A stretch of DNA of 64,000 bases from CAVSUZ01 sp963795415 (GTDB lineage Bacteria > Pseudomonadota > Alphaproteobacteria > Acetobacterales > Acetobacteraceae): assembly GCA_963795415.1 (NCBI GenBank), contig CAWCHQ010000002.1:62001-126000 (forward strand). Direction: 5' to 3'. Position 1 is the first letter of the stretch, and each line of letters starts with the position of its first letter. Below are positions 55,760-64,000 of the stretch, in pieces. The position numbers and the translations under genes were made by a program. The notes beneath the pieces were generated by a model that was given only the letters and a program-made list of their open reading frames with translations, was not told the DNA's origin and made no database searches.

Positions 55760-55763
55760 AGGC

Positions 55764-56942
55764 TTATCCGGCAACGCGATCCACGAGACCGCGGATGAAC
55801 CGGTCGCATGCGTCGAGTTCGCTTTGGGCGATCCACTCGTCGGGCTGATGGGCCTGCGCGATGTCGCCCGGCCCGCATACGATCGTCGCGATCCCCGCGT
55901 TCTCATAAAATCCGGCTTCGGTGCCGTAGCTTACCTTCCCGGTGCTGTTGAAGCCGGTGATCTGCTTGACTATCGCGGTCAGCTCCTGGTCGGGCGACAG
56001 TGACATGCCAGGCATGCGTACATTGATCTCGTAGTCGAAGCCGGCACCGGGGCGCACCGACTTCATGGCGGGCTCGATGCGGCGCGCGACATGATCCTTG
56101 AGGCGCTGCAGTTCGCGTTCCGGATCGTCGGCTGGGATGTGGCGCCATTCCATGTGGAACTCGGCATGTTCGGGGATAATGTTGAGGATGGCGCCGCCCT
56201 GGACGGTGCCGACATGGACCGTCGTGTGGGGTGGATCGAAGCCTTCCTCGAAGGGGCCTTCGACCGCGAGTTGCCGGGCTTCATTCGACAGGTAAACGAT
56301 CGCTTCGGCGGCGGCGTAGATGGCGTTCACCCCGCGGGCCGGCTGGCTGGAGTGGCCGGGGGCGCCGCGAACCCGCACCACGACGTTCAGCTTGCCCTTG
56401 TGAGCGAGGATCGGCTGCATGCCGGACGGTTCGCCCACGACACAAAGTGAGGGCATGAGGCCTGACTGGGTCAGGTCCTGTACCAGCCGCTGAGCTCCCC
56501 AGCAGCCGACCTCCTCGTCATAGCTGATGAACAAGTGCACCGGCTTTGTGAGATTGCGCTGGACGAGATCGGGCACGGCGGCGAGCGCGCTGGCTACGAA
56601 GCCTTTCATGTCGCAGGCGCCGCGGGCATAGAGACGATTATCCCGGCGGCGAAGCGTGAAGGGGTCGGCGGTCCAGGCCTGGCCATCGACCGGCACGGTA
56701 TCGACATGGCCGGACAGGGCGATGCCGCCGGCCGCCCGGGGGCCGATCACGGCATGAATGTTGGCCTTGGTGCCTGCGGGATCGTGGCTGAGGCGGTACT
56801 GCACGCCGTGCGCATCGAGCCAGGATCGGACGAACCCGATCAGCTCAAGATTGGAGTTGCGGCTGGTTGTGTCGAACGCGACAAGGCGCGCCAACATTTC
56901 GGTCGTCGTGAGGCGCGTGGTGCCGGGGCTTGGTGCGTTCAT
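55764..56942 (-). CDS. argE: acetylornithine deacetylase (ArgE, M20 family)
   Basis: The 392-residue metallohydrolase has the M20 dimetal site: GHVDTVPVDG, GACDMKGF and DEEVGCWGA, with a lid/dimerisation domain near GHSSQPARGVNAI and C-terminal GPGDIAQAHQPDEWI (His ligand). It removes acetate from N2-acetylornithine in the linear arginine pathway. The ArgE versus DapE choice favours ArgE because of the overall sequence and length. A second arginine gene, argB, is 4.4 kb away on the other strand. The genome may instead use ArgJ, in which case this enzyme could have a salvage role. Confidence 0.87.
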   Translation of the reverse strand: MNAPSPGTTRLTTTEMLARLVAFDTTSRNSNLELIGFVRSWLDAHGVQYRLSHDPAGTKANIHAVIGPRAAGGIALSGHVDTVPVDGQAWTADPFTLRRRDNRLYARGACDMKGFVASALAAVPDLVQRNLTKPVHLFISYDEEVGCWGAQRLVQDLTQSGLMPSLCVVGEPSGMQPILAHKGKLNVVVRVRGAPGHSSQPARGVNAIYAAAEAIVYLSNEARQLAVEGPFEEGFDPPHTTVHVGTVQGGAILNIIPEHAEFHMEWRHIPADDPERELQRLKDHVARRIEPAMKSVRPGAGFDYEINVRMPGMSLSPDQELTAIVKQITGFNSTGKVSYGTEAGFYENAGIATIVCGPGDIAQAHQPDEWIAQSELDACDRFIRGLVDRVAG

Positions 56943-57029
56943 GGCCGGAGTTTATACGGGCGGCGCCAAGCGGCAACCATGACGGGTTGGCGGGATTTCA
57001 TTGCAGTCGCGAGCGGTTCCTTACCCGGC

Positions 57030-58259
57030 ATGAGCGATCAACGCCCTTCCCGCCTGTCGCTCCTGCATCATGCGTGGCGAATGTTGCCGAAGCGGGAGCG
57101 GCGGCGATTTGTGCACGGCGCCGCTGCATTGCTTGCGCCGCGCCCTGCGCGCACGCCGGCTGATTGTACCGGGGTCACGGTGGTGGGAGAGTTTTCGCGC
57201 GCGTCCGGACTGGGCGAGAGTGCGCGGCTGACGCTGGCGGCTTTTGAGCGTCTGGGCGTGCCGCGCCATGCGATGGATGTCGGGCCATTGCTGCCGGCGC
57301 ATCATGACGATCTGCCCTCGGCCGGCTGCTCTCTGCCGCCGGAGGGGTTCGCGCTGGTGCTGCACGTCAATCCGGTGCTGCTGCCGCTATTGCTGCTGCG
57401 GCTGCCGCGACGGTTGCTGGGATCACGGCTTGTGATCGGGTACTGGGCCTGGGAGCTGGCGGTTGCGCCTGAGGAATGGCGGACCCAAGCGCGGTTCGTG
57501 CATAAGATCTGGGCACCCTCGTCTTTCACCGCGGCGGCCCTGGAGGGGCTGTTGCCAGGGCGAGTTCAGGTGATGCCGCATCCGGTGGCGATAGGGGCAG
57601 CACAGCCGGCTTGCCCTGGCCGGGCGCGGTTCGGCATCCCGGAGGGCGCGGTGGCGGTGCTCGTATCCGTCAACCTGGCATCGTCGTTCGAGCGGAAGAA
57701 TCCGATCGGCGCGGTGCGTGCCTTTCGGGCGGCGTTCGGTGACCGGCCGGATCGGGTGCTTTTGCTCAAGACCGGCAACCCCGATCATTTTCGCGGCGAG
57801 TTGATGCGATTATTCGATGCGGTGGCGGGTGCGGCGAATATCCAGGTGATAACGGATGCACTCAGCGATGCGGATACGCGGGCACTGATGGCTTCGGCGG
57901 ATATTGTGCTGTCGCTGCACCGGAGTGAGGGTTTCGGGCTGGTGATTGCCGAGGCCATGCTGCAGGGGAAGCCGGTGATAGCGACCGCCTGGTCGGGCAA
58001 CATGGATTTCATGGACGAAACGAACGCGGTACCGGTGCCGTTCCGGCTGATACCGGTTGCCGATCCGCGCGGCGTGTACAGCGTGCCAGGCGCGCTCTGG
58101 GCGGAGCCGGACCTGGATTACGCAGCGGCGCAGTTGAAGCGGCTGGCAGGTGACGCCGAGGCTCGGGCGGCGCTGGGAGAGCGGGCGCGTGCCGCGGCGC
58201 TGCGGCTGGACTCGGCGCGGCTTGCCGAGGCGGTCCGTCGGATGGGCGTGCCGTTTTGA
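57030..58259 (+). CDS. GT4-like glycosyltransferase
   Basis: The product (409 residues) has a C-terminal GT-B domain: VAVLVSVNLASSFERKNPIGAV, the acceptor/donor region DRVLLLKTGNPDHF, and SLHRSEGFGLVIAEAMLQGKPVIATAWSGNMDF, the E-x7-E nucleotide-sugar motif of GT4. The N-terminal half has GEFSRASGLGESARLTLAAF. It would transfer a sugar to a lipid or glycan. The ATG at 56979 (17 codons upstream, in frame) is an alternative start; no strong ribosome site settles it. The stop overlaps the next glycosyltransferase start (four bases). Confidence 0.82.
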   Translation: MSDQRPSRLSLLHHAWRMLPKRERRRFVHGAAALLAPRPARTPADCTGVTVVGEFSRASGLGESARLTLAAFERLGVPRHAMDVGPLLPAHHDDLPSAGCSLPPEGFALVLHVNPVLLPLLLLRLPRRLLGSRLVIGYWAWELAVAPEEWRTQARFVHKIWAPSSFTAAALEGLLPGRVQVMPHPVAIGAAQPACPGRARFGIPEGAVAVLVSVNLASSFERKNPIGAVRAFRAAFGDRPDRVLLLKTGNPDHFRGELMRLFDAVAGAANIQVITDALSDADTRALMASADIVLSLHRSEGFGLVIAEAMLQGKPVIATAWSGNMDFMDETNAVPVPFRLIPVADPRGVYSVPGALWAEPDLDYAAAQLKRLAGDAEARAALGERARAAALRLDSARLAEAVRRMGVPF

Positions 58260-59326
58260 GGGTGCTGGTCTGGCAATGGGGCAGGCGGGGCGCCGGGCCA
58301 CGATGGGCGGCGCACCTGGCGGAGGCTTTTTGCGAGCTGCCGGGGGGCGAGGGGCTGCTGTCACTGTCCTCGGCGGCGGAGATTTTGCAAGGGCCGGAGG
58401 CGCCGCGGTGTGACCTGGCGGTGCCCACATACGGCGGCGTCGTCGGACTGGCGGGGCGGGTGCTGAGCAGTCCGTCGATGATTGCTCGGCTTGGGCGGGA
58501 ATTGCGCGAGCTGAGGCCGGAGCTGGCGGTGTGCGCGTTGCCTGGTCCGCTGGACTGGCTGTTTGCGATCGCGCTGCGGCGCGCGCGAGTGCCTTTCGCG
58601 GTGATCGTGCACGATGCGATTGCGCATCCGGGCGATGGCTATCCGGTGCAGATGACGGTGCAGCGGCGGTTTCTACGTGCGGCCGATGCAGTGGTGGCGC
58701 TATCGGCGCATGTGGCGGAACAGGTGGTTGCCGGAGGAATGATCGGGCGGAGGACGAAGCTGATCCGGGGTCTGCATCCGCCGATGATGTTCGGGAGGGC
58801 GCCGCCCGCTTTCGCTCATGATGGTCCGGCACGGTTGCTGCATTTCGGCCGGCTGCTGCCCTACAAAGGGCTCGATTTGCTGGCCGAGGCAATGGGGCGG
58901 CTGCGGCCGCAGCAAGGATGGCGGTTACGGGTCGTGGGCAGCGGACCGGAAAGCCAGGCGTTGTCCGCCTTGCGGGCGATCGCGGGGGTAAGCGTCGAGA
59001 ACCGCTGGGTGCCGGAGTGCGAGATTTCCTCGCTGCTCGCCTGGGCGGATGTGCTGGTGCTGCCATACCGGGAAGCGAGCCAGAGCGGGGTGGCGGGGGC
59101 CGCACTGGCGGCCGGGCGGTTCGTCATTGCCACGCGGGTTGGTGGGCTGCCGGAGCAGCTTACCAGGGAGCCGCTTGGGATACTCTGCGATCCCGACGCC
59201 GCCAGCCTGGCAGCAGCGATCGAGCGGTTCATCAAGTCACCCCCGCCGGTTCCGCCGGCGCCGGATGCAAGGCAATCGTGGCGCGAGTTGGCTGCTGGCA
59301 TCTTGCGCGAGTTTGAAAGCGGTTGA
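58256..59326 (+). CDS. GT4-like glycosyltransferase (second of pair)
   Basis: The 356-residue protein starts at TTG 58256 overlapping the upstream stop, or at GTG 58262. It has ARLLHFGRLLPYKGLDLLAEA, WRLRVVGSGPESQAL and LPYREASQSGVAGAALAAG, the GT4 acceptor and nucleotide-sugar segments; the E-x7-E motif is modified (EASQSGVA). The N-terminus MRVLVWQWG is typical for GT-B. It lies in a two-gene unit with the previous glycosyltransferase and may act in the same glycan pathway. There is no adjacent flippase or polymerase. Confidence 0.82.
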   Translation: MRVLVWQWGRRGAGPRWAAHLAEAFCELPGGEGLLSLSSAAEILQGPEAPRCDLAVPTYGGVVGLAGRVLSSPSMIARLGRELRELRPELAVCALPGPLDWLFAIALRRARVPFAVIVHDAIAHPGDGYPVQMTVQRRFLRAADAVVALSAHVAEQVVAGGMIGRRTKLIRGLHPPMMFGRAPPAFAHDGPARLLHFGRLLPYKGLDLLAEAMGRLRPQQGWRLRVVGSGPESQALSALRAIAGVSVENRWVPECEISSLLAWADVLVLPYREASQSGVAGAALAAGRFVIATRVGGLPEQLTREPLGILCDPDAASLAAAIERFIKSPPPVPPAPDARQSWRELAAGILREFESG

Positions 59327-59361
59327 GAGCGCGGGCCGGGCGTGGCAGCGTCCGGCGCGCC

Positions 59362-60291
59362 ATGGTCTCTCGTGCCGATATCGCCGTTGCTGCTTCGCGT
59401 ATCCATCCGTTCGTGCGGCGCACGCCGGTCCTGCATCTCGACGGCAAGGAGAGCGGCCTGGCTCGGCCGGTCACGCTGAAGCTGGAACTGCTGCAGCATG
59501 CTGGGAGCTTCAAACCACGGGGCGCCTTCAACCGGCTTTTGGTCGCGGGCCGGCGTGCGCAGGGCGTGATCGCCGCCTCGGGCGGCAATCACGGGGCGGC
59601 GGTGGCCTTCGCTGCGCGGGCACTGGGGTTGCGCGCGGAGATTTTCGTGCCGGAGGTGACATCCCCGGCGAAGGCGAAGCGTATTGCCGGATATGGCGCG
59701 CGGGTGGTGCAGACGGGTGCGACCTATGCGGAGGCGCTGGCGGCGAGTTGAGCCAGGCAGGCGGAGACCGGGGCGCTGGAAGTTCATGCCTATGACCATG
59801 AGGACGTGCTTGCGGGACAGGGAACGGTGGCGCGGGAGTTCGAGCAGCAGGCGCCTGATCTGACGCATGTGCTGGTGGCGACCGGAGGCGGCGGGCTGAT
59901 CGGCGGCATGGCGGCATGGTACGCGGGGAGCGCTACGGTGATCAGCGTCGAGCCGGTGTCCTGCCCGTCGCTGCACGATGCGTTAGCGGCGGGCAAGCCG
60001 GTCCCGGCGCCGGTTGCGGGGATCGCGGCCGACAGTCTGGGGGCACGGCAGGTGGGCGGGCTGATGTTTCCGGTTGCCGCGGCGTTTGTGGCGGCTGCCG
60101 TGCTGGTGCCGGATGAGGCGATTCGCGCGGCGCAGCGCTGGCTGTGGGAGCAGGTGAGGGTGGTCGCGGAGCCGGGGGGCGCGACGGCGATTGCGGCGCT
60201 GCTGTCGGGCGCGTTCGAGCCGTCGGAAGGGGCCCGGGTGGGGGTGCTGGTTTGCGGAGGCAATACCGATCCGGCCATAATCACGGCCTGA
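59362..60291 (+). pseudogene. threonine/serine dehydratase-like PLP enzyme, in-frame TGA
   Basis: The frame begins MVSRADIAVAASRIHPFVRRTP and has the PLP lysine in GSFKPRGAFNRLL, ASGGNHGAAVAFAARAL and ATGGGGLIGGMAAWY. A TGA at 59749-59751 interrupts it after YAEALAAS, and the same frame resumes directly with ARQAETGALEVHAYDHEDVLAGQGT. No frameshift is needed: a single C-to-T change (CGA to TGA) would account for it. The enzyme deaminates Thr or Ser to 2-oxo acids. It may be a real pseudogene or a base-call error; unlike the others, a point change is sufficient. Start at ATG 59362. Confidence 0.75.
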
Positions 60292-60303
60292 AGGAGGATT
60301 GTG

Positions 60304-61095
60304 ATGGCGCTGGTTCTGCTTGAAACCGATGCGCGAGGTGTTGCGACCGTGACGCTGAACCGGCCGGAGCGGGGCAATGCCTATGACGAGGATCTGCTGA
60401 GTGAACTGATCGCTGGCCTTGAGAAATTGGGTGCGGATCGCGGGCTCCGCGCGCTGATTCTGCGTGGGGCGGGAAAGCATTTTCAGGCCGGCGCGGATAT
60501 CGACTGGCTGGGCCGGGCGGCGGCGTATCCTGCCGAGCAGAACTATGCCGCGTCGATGGCGACCACGCGGGCCATGAAACTGTTGAACGAGTTTCCTCGC
60601 CCGACCATCGCGGTGGTGCACCGCGCCTGCTTCGGCGGCGGGTGTGGGATGGTCTGTTGCGCCGATGTTGCGCTGGCGACGCCGGACGCGATCTTCGGAT
60701 TGACGGAGGTTCGCGTCGGCGTGGCTCCCACGCCGATCTCCACGCACATGGTGCATGCGATGGGCCTGCGGCAGACGCGGCGGTATGCGCTGATCGGCGA
60801 GCGCTTCGGCGCCGAAGAGGCGATGCGGATCGGCCTGGTACATGAGATCGTGCCGGCTGAGCGGATGGAGGCACGGCTGACCGAGGTGCTGGATGCGATC
60901 CTGCTGGGCGCCCCTGGAGCGATTGAAACGACCAAGCGGTCCTTCCTGGGGGCCAACGGGCTGATCCTGGAAGAGCGGGCGATGAGTATGCTGGCGCATC
61001 AGAGCGCCGCCCAACGAGGTTCACCGGAAGGGCGTGAGGGCACTTCCGCCTTCCGGGAAAAGCGGAAGCCGGCCTGGTATCCCTCGGGATCCTGA
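60304..61095 (+). CDS. enoyl-CoA hydratase/isomerase family protein
   Basis: The 263-residue crotonase-fold protein has LRALILRGAGKHFQAGADIDWLG (oxyanion-hole strand), RPTIAVVHRACFGGGCGMVCCADV (second oxyanion Gly and catalytic Glu region), and FGLTEVRVGVAPTPI. Such enzymes hydrate enoyl-CoA or do related isomerisations. The ATG at 60304 is preferred over GTG 60301 because AAGGAGG at 60291-60297 then lies 6 bases away. It begins 12 bases after the dehydratase stop. Linkage to acyl-CoA synthetases elsewhere in the window is loose. Confidence 0.88.
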   Translation: MALVLLETDARGVATVTLNRPERGNAYDEDLLSELIAGLEKLGADRGLRALILRGAGKHFQAGADIDWLGRAAAYPAEQNYAASMATTRAMKLLNEFPRPTIAVVHRACFGGGCGMVCCADVALATPDAIFGLTEVRVGVAPTPISTHMVHAMGLRQTRRYALIGERFGAEEAMRIGLVHEIVPAERMEARLTEVLDAILLGAPGAIETTKRSFLGANGLILEERAMSMLAHQSAAQRGSPEGREGTSAFREKRKPAWYPSGS

Positions 61096-61226
61096 GCCGT
61101 TGGGTAAGTGACCTGAGTAGGCTGCCACGCCAGTTGACCCTGGCCACCCCTCGCCATAGAGCCGATCGCGCTCGACTGGAACCGCGTGCGTTTCAAGGAG
61201 CGCGTGAATTGGCTCGCGGAAAAGGG

Positions 61227-61261
61227 CCAGAGCGTGTTCAGTCGGCCTGAACTTGCTCTGG
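61227..61261. repeat. imperfect inverted repeat with AGAGCGTGTTC arm, copy 1
   Basis: CCAGAGCGTGTTCAG at 61227-61241 pairs with CTGAACTTGCTCTGG at 61247-61261 (13 of 15 positions). It lies in the leader of argB. A related element stands at 62845-62873. Confidence 0.6.
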
Positions 61262-61293
61262 CACCCCGGGCCATAATCTGGAGGCCCGAGAGC

Positions 61294-62196
61294 ATGAGCG
61301 CATCGCCGATCGACCACGAGGCCGCGGCGCAACAGGCGCGCACGCTCGCGCTGGCGCTGCCGTATCTGCGGCGCTACGCGGGGGCAACGGTGGTGGTGAA
61401 ATACGGCGGCCACGCGATGGGCGAGGAGGAGCTGGCGCTGCAATTCGGCGCCGATATCGCGATCCTGAAGCAGGTCGGCATCAATCCGGTGGTGGTGCAT
61501 GGGGGCGGGCCGCAGATCAACGCCATGCTGAAGCGGCTGGCGATCCAATCGACTTTCGTGGATGGGCTGCGGGTGACCGACGCGGCCATGGTGGAAGTCG
61601 TGGAGATGGTTCTGGCTGGAACCGTCAACAAATACGTGGCGGGGCTGATCAATCGCGCCGGGGCCCTGGCTGTCGGCATATGCGGCAAGGATGGCGGGCT
61701 GATCCGGGCGCGGAAGCTGACGCGCACCACGCGCGATCCTGACAGCCGGATAGAAAAGATTTTGGATCTCGGCTTCGTCGGCGAGCCCGCCGAGGTGGAT
61801 GTGCGGGTGATTCATGCGCTGACCGGGGCCGGTTTGATTCCGGTGATCGCGCCCGTCGGCGCGGATGAGAAAGGTGAGACCTACAACATCAATGCGGATA
61901 CGGTTGCGGGAGCAATCGCCGGCGCGCTGAGCGCGACGAGACTGCTGATGCTGACGGACGTGTCCGGCGTTCTGGATGAGCAGAGAAGGCTAATTCCCGA
62001 GATGACGGTGGCCGAAGTGGCCCGGGGCATCGAGCGAGGCATGATCAGAGGCGGGATGATTCCGAAGGTCCAGAACTGCGTGGAGGCGGTGCAGACCGGC
62101 GCGAAGGGCGCGGTGATCCTCGATGGGCGCGTCCCGCATGCCTGCCTGCTGGAGTTGTTCACGGAGGCGGGACCGGGGACGATCATCCGTCCTTGA
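61294..62196 (+). CDS. argB: acetylglutamate kinase
   Basis: The 300-residue amino-acid kinase phosphorylates N-acetyl-L-glutamate, the second step of arginine synthesis. It has VVVKYGGHAM (phosphate-binding Lys), VVHGGGPQIN, VNKYVAGLINRAGALAVGICGKDG, NINADTVAGAIAGAL, and the C-terminal ILDGRVPHACLLELFT. The start ATG at 61294 has GGAGG at 61280-61284; the longer frame (from 61186) covers an inverted repeat and is unlikely. Cyclic-pathway versions are feedback-inhibited by arginine through an N-terminal helix; the N-terminus here (QQARTLALALPYLRRYAG) is compatible with that. Confidence 0.93.
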   Translation: MSASPIDHEAAAQQARTLALALPYLRRYAGATVVVKYGGHAMGEEELALQFGADIAILKQVGINPVVVHGGGPQINAMLKRLAIQSTFVDGLRVTDAAMVEVVEMVLAGTVNKYVAGLINRAGALAVGICGKDGGLIRARKLTRTTRDPDSRIEKILDLGFVGEPAEVDVRVIHALTGAGLIPVIAPVGADEKGETYNINADTVAGAIAGALSATRLLMLTDVSGVLDEQRRLIPEMTVAEVARGIERGMIRGGMIPKVQNCVEAVQTGAKGAVILDGRVPHACLLELFTEAGPGTIIRP

Positions 62197-62500
62197 GGCC
62201 TGGGTCACCCGGGCGGTTCTTACCCGACTCGCCTCGCGAGCCGATCCGGGGTCGGGCTCGGGGCAGCTCTCTCGCCCGACCTGGGGAGGGGTGGTTGGAA
62301 CTGTTATGTGGATAGGGCTTCTTCGCTACCGGATAGCCGGGGGCAAGGCGGGATGGGTCGCGATAGCCGTACAGCCGTGCAAGGACACGAAATCCAGCGG
62401 CTATCCTAAGCCAGGCAGACGCTATGCGATCATTCGCTGCCTGCGTCGCCCATGCCTCGGCGTTACCGGCCAACCGGTTGTATTCGCTGATGGTGGTCAT
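62183..62500 (-). CDS. small hypothetical protein
   Basis: The 105-residue frame begins MTTISEYNRLAGNAEAWATQAANDRIASAWLRIAAGFRVLA, resembling the small helical proteins (YRxLAxxAExxA...AWLRIAEGF) that are frequent in alphaproteobacteria. After about residue 55 the sequence is basic and proline-rich and does not look like the family, so the true C-terminus may be shorter or frameshifted. The end overlaps the argB end by 14 bases (convergent). Confidence 0.5.
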   Translation of the reverse strand: MTTISEYNRLAGNAEAWATQAANDRIASAWLRIAAGFRVLARLYGYRDPSRLAPGYPVAKKPYPHNSSNHPSPGRARELPRARPRIGSRGESGKNRPGDPGLKDG

Positions 62501-62844
62501 TCTGTCTCGTGTGCCTGCCAGATGCCAGAAAGGCCGAAATGGCAGGCAGGTCCATGAAACAACGTGAGATTTGCTTTCAATTCTGTTTGACGAATGGGGC
62601 CGGGACCCGCCCCGCCGGCATTCGCACGCGACACGATTGCCACTCCTCCGCGAATACTGGGATAACCACGGAAGCGAGAGCAGTTTCAGGCTGGCTGGAT
62701 TGGCCTGAAACGCGCCAAGTCATTGTTTCAGAGCAGGATTTACGGATCCCGAGATTTTTGCTCCGCGCGATGCTGCTCTGGGGAGGGAAGGCATGTTCCG
62801 GGCCGTGCTTCCAAGCAATGCGCGCAGCGCACCCCGATGGCGCC
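62501..62844. other. intergenic region upstream of kup
   Basis: Between the small minus-strand gene and the inverted repeat before kup I see no convincing gene. A minus-strand frame at 62577-62858 shows no family and no ribosome site. A segment around 62705-62790 includes GTTTCAGAGCAGG and similar small-repeat-like stretches. A kup promoter is expected here but cannot be pinpointed. Confidence 0.4.
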
Positions 62845-62873
62845 AGAGCGTGTTCCATGACTGAACGCGCTCT
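62845..62873. repeat. inverted repeat with AGAGCGTGTTC arm, copy 2
   Basis: AGAGCGTGTTC at 62845-62855 pairs with GAACGCGCTCT at 62863-62873 (one mismatch) around a short loop. The probable kup start codon (62857-62859) lies in the loop. It shares the AGAGCGTGTTC arm with the element at 61227-61261. Confidence 0.6.
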
Positions 62874-64000
62874 ACCCCGTTTCTCGCGAGCAGGTTCACG
62901 CGCTGCTGACTTGTCCTCGGGCCGGCTGGAGCCTGGCCTCGGGGCCGGACCGGGGGGAAACGCGGGCGTTTCCGGTCAGGCGCGATCTGCTCTGATGACA
63001 CTGACGGCGCTGGGGATTGTGTACGGCGACATCGGAACGAGCCCGCTTTACGCACTGAAGCAGGCGGCCGACTCGGCCGGAGGGGTGACGCGAGCCAGCG
63101 TCACCGGTCTCGTTTCACTCATCTTCTGGGCCCTGATTCTGATCATTTCGGTGAAATACGCGATTTTGATTTTGCGCGCCGACAACCGGGGCGAAGGCGG
63201 GATCGTCGCCATGCTGGCGCTGCTCGATGCGCGCCACGCCAAGGCCGGCAGCTGGCAAGCATCGTTGCTTGTTGTGGGACTGGTCGGCGCCGCCCTGCTG
63301 TATGGCGATGGCGCCATCACGCCGGCCATTTCCGTGCTGAGTGCGATCGAGGGATTGAAGCTGGATGCGCCGAAACTCGCGCCCGCTGTTGTGCCGCTAA
63401 CGGTTGCGATCCTGATCGGGCTGTTCATGGTGCAGCGGCGCGGCACTGCCTTTGTTGGCGCGATCTTCGGCCCGGTGATGCTGCTTTGGTTTGTAGCAAT
63501 TGGGGTGCTCGGGATCGGGGGCATTCTGCGCAACCCCGCAATTTTGACGGCACTCAACCCATGGATGGCGGCCTCCTATCTGACGCATGCCGGCGCGGGT
63601 ATCGCTTTCGCGGTGCTGGGAGCGGCTTTCCTGGCGGTCACGGGTGGGGAGGCGATGTATGCCGATATGGGGCATTTCGGGCGCGCGCCGATGCGCGCGG
63701 GCTGGTTCGGGGTTGTGTTGCCGGCGCTTACGCTGAACTACTTCGGCCAGGGCGGGCTGCTGCTGGCGGACCCGAGGGCGGCGGAGAATCCGTTCTACTA
63801 CCTGGCGCCGCGCTGGGCGCACTACCCTCTGGTGGTCTTCGCAACGCTGGCAACGATCATCGCATCGCAGGCGATCATCTCGGGAGCCTATTCCCTGACG
63901 CAGCAGGCGATCCAGCTCGGATTCCTGCCGCGCATGCGGGTGCTGCACACGGCGAGCCAGCAGATCGGGCAGATCTATATGCCGGTGGTGAACTGGGCAT
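62857..64000 (+). CDS. kup: low-affinity potassium transporter Kup (truncated by window end)
   Basis: The reading frame is open to the window end and encodes the N-terminal 381 residues of a KUP/HAK potassium:proton symporter. TALGIVYGDIGTSPLYALK is the family N-terminal signature, followed by YGDGAITPAISVLSAIEGL, GGEAMYADMGHFG and LNYFGQGGLLL. About eight membrane helices are present so far. The first ATG (62857) gives a 46-residue hydrophilic lead and sits inside an inverted repeat; ATG 62995 just before the first helix is an alternative. Family proteins are about 630 residues, so roughly 40% is missing. Confidence 0.9.
   Translation, partial: MTERALPRFSRAGSRAADLSSGRLEPGLGAGPGGNAGVSGQARSALMTLTALGIVYGDIGTSPLYALKQAADSAGGVTRASVTGLVSLIFWALILIISVKYAILILRADNRGEGGIVAMLALLDARHAKAGSWQASLLVVGLVGAALLYGDGAITPAISVLSAIEGLKLDAPKLAPAVVPLTVAILIGLFMVQRRGTAFVGAIFGPVMLLWFVAIGVLGIGGILRNPAILTALNPWMAASYLTHAGAGIAFAVLGAAFLAVTGGEAMYADMGHFGRAPMRAGWFGVVLPALTLNYFGQGGLLLADPRAAENPFYYLAPRWAHYPLVVFATLATIIASQAIISGAYSLTQQAIQLGFLPRMRVLHTASQQIGQIYMPVVNWA

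Overview
The window is high-GC, densely coded bacterial chromosome. The gene content suggests a free-living, aerobic Gram-negative alphaproteobacterium, and an Acetobacteraceae/Rhodospirillales-like host is my best guess. The support is a class I PHA synthase, MinCDE, a Kdo hydroxylase (so a Kdo-containing LPS), a SoeABC-type sulfite dehydrogenase, a TRAP transporter, a PEP-CTERM protein and heavy use of GTG/TTG starts. No phage, insertion sequence, CRISPR array or integrase was seen. The region reads as core and metabolic genome carrying several small palindromic repeats.

Layout. 0-2.8 kb: a tight minus-strand operon (zinc-ribbon membrane protein, PaiB-like FMN-binding regulator, Cys-based phosphatase, Kdo hydroxylase, and a truncated gene at the edge). 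2.85-5.9 kb: a plus-strand envelope operon ftsE-ftsX-ydcF-plsC. 6.1-9.9 kb: unknown membrane protein, glpK and a broken CDF transporter. 9.9-18.9 kb: S10 peptidase, an aldo/keto reductase with a TRAP uptake system, a secreted PQQ-like propeller protein and a fatty acyl-CoA synthetase. 18.9-27.1 kb: soeABC and an FAH-family hydrolase, then divergently two MocA-like oxidoreductases and pncC. 27.1-33.6 kb: PRC-barrel protein, minCDE, a ketopantoate reductase-like gene, an acyl-CoA synthetase and a methyltransferase-like protein. 33.7-39.5 kb: a two-component system, a DegP-like lipoprotein protease and hrpB. 39.4-45.7 kb: tRNA-Gly(CCC), tRNA-Gln(TTG), amidase, a 1-kb non-coding stretch with a 33-bp periodic array, hom, an aminotransferase and a Pro/Ala-rich lipoprotein. 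45.9-52 kb: phaC, a MazF-like remnant, flavin reductase, a PEP-CTERM protein and a TPR-sulfotransferase. 52-64 kb: a Uma2 protein, a TPP enzyme, an aspartoacylase-like gene, argE, two glycosyltransferases, a Thr/Ser dehydratase, enoyl-CoA hydratase, argB and the start of kup.

A dominant feature is interrupted genes. plsC, the CDF transporter, the PRC-barrel gene, minD, minC, the aminotransferase, phaC, flavin reductase and the TPR-sulfotransferase each carry one or more one-base frameshifts, and the Thr dehydratase carries an in-frame TGA. Several of these genes should be needed by the cell, and the intact reading can be restored by removing or adding single bases. I therefore think most are draft-sequence errors, concentrated at 27-30 kb and 43.7-52 kb. 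No convincing new multi-gene system was found. The best unexplained signals are non-coding: a 73-76-bp palindromic element in two copies, a five-unit 33-bp array with TTTCGTACGAAA-type palindromes, a double palindrome in a divergent promoter region, and a pair of AGAGCGTGTTC inverted repeats, one of which contains the probable kup start codon.
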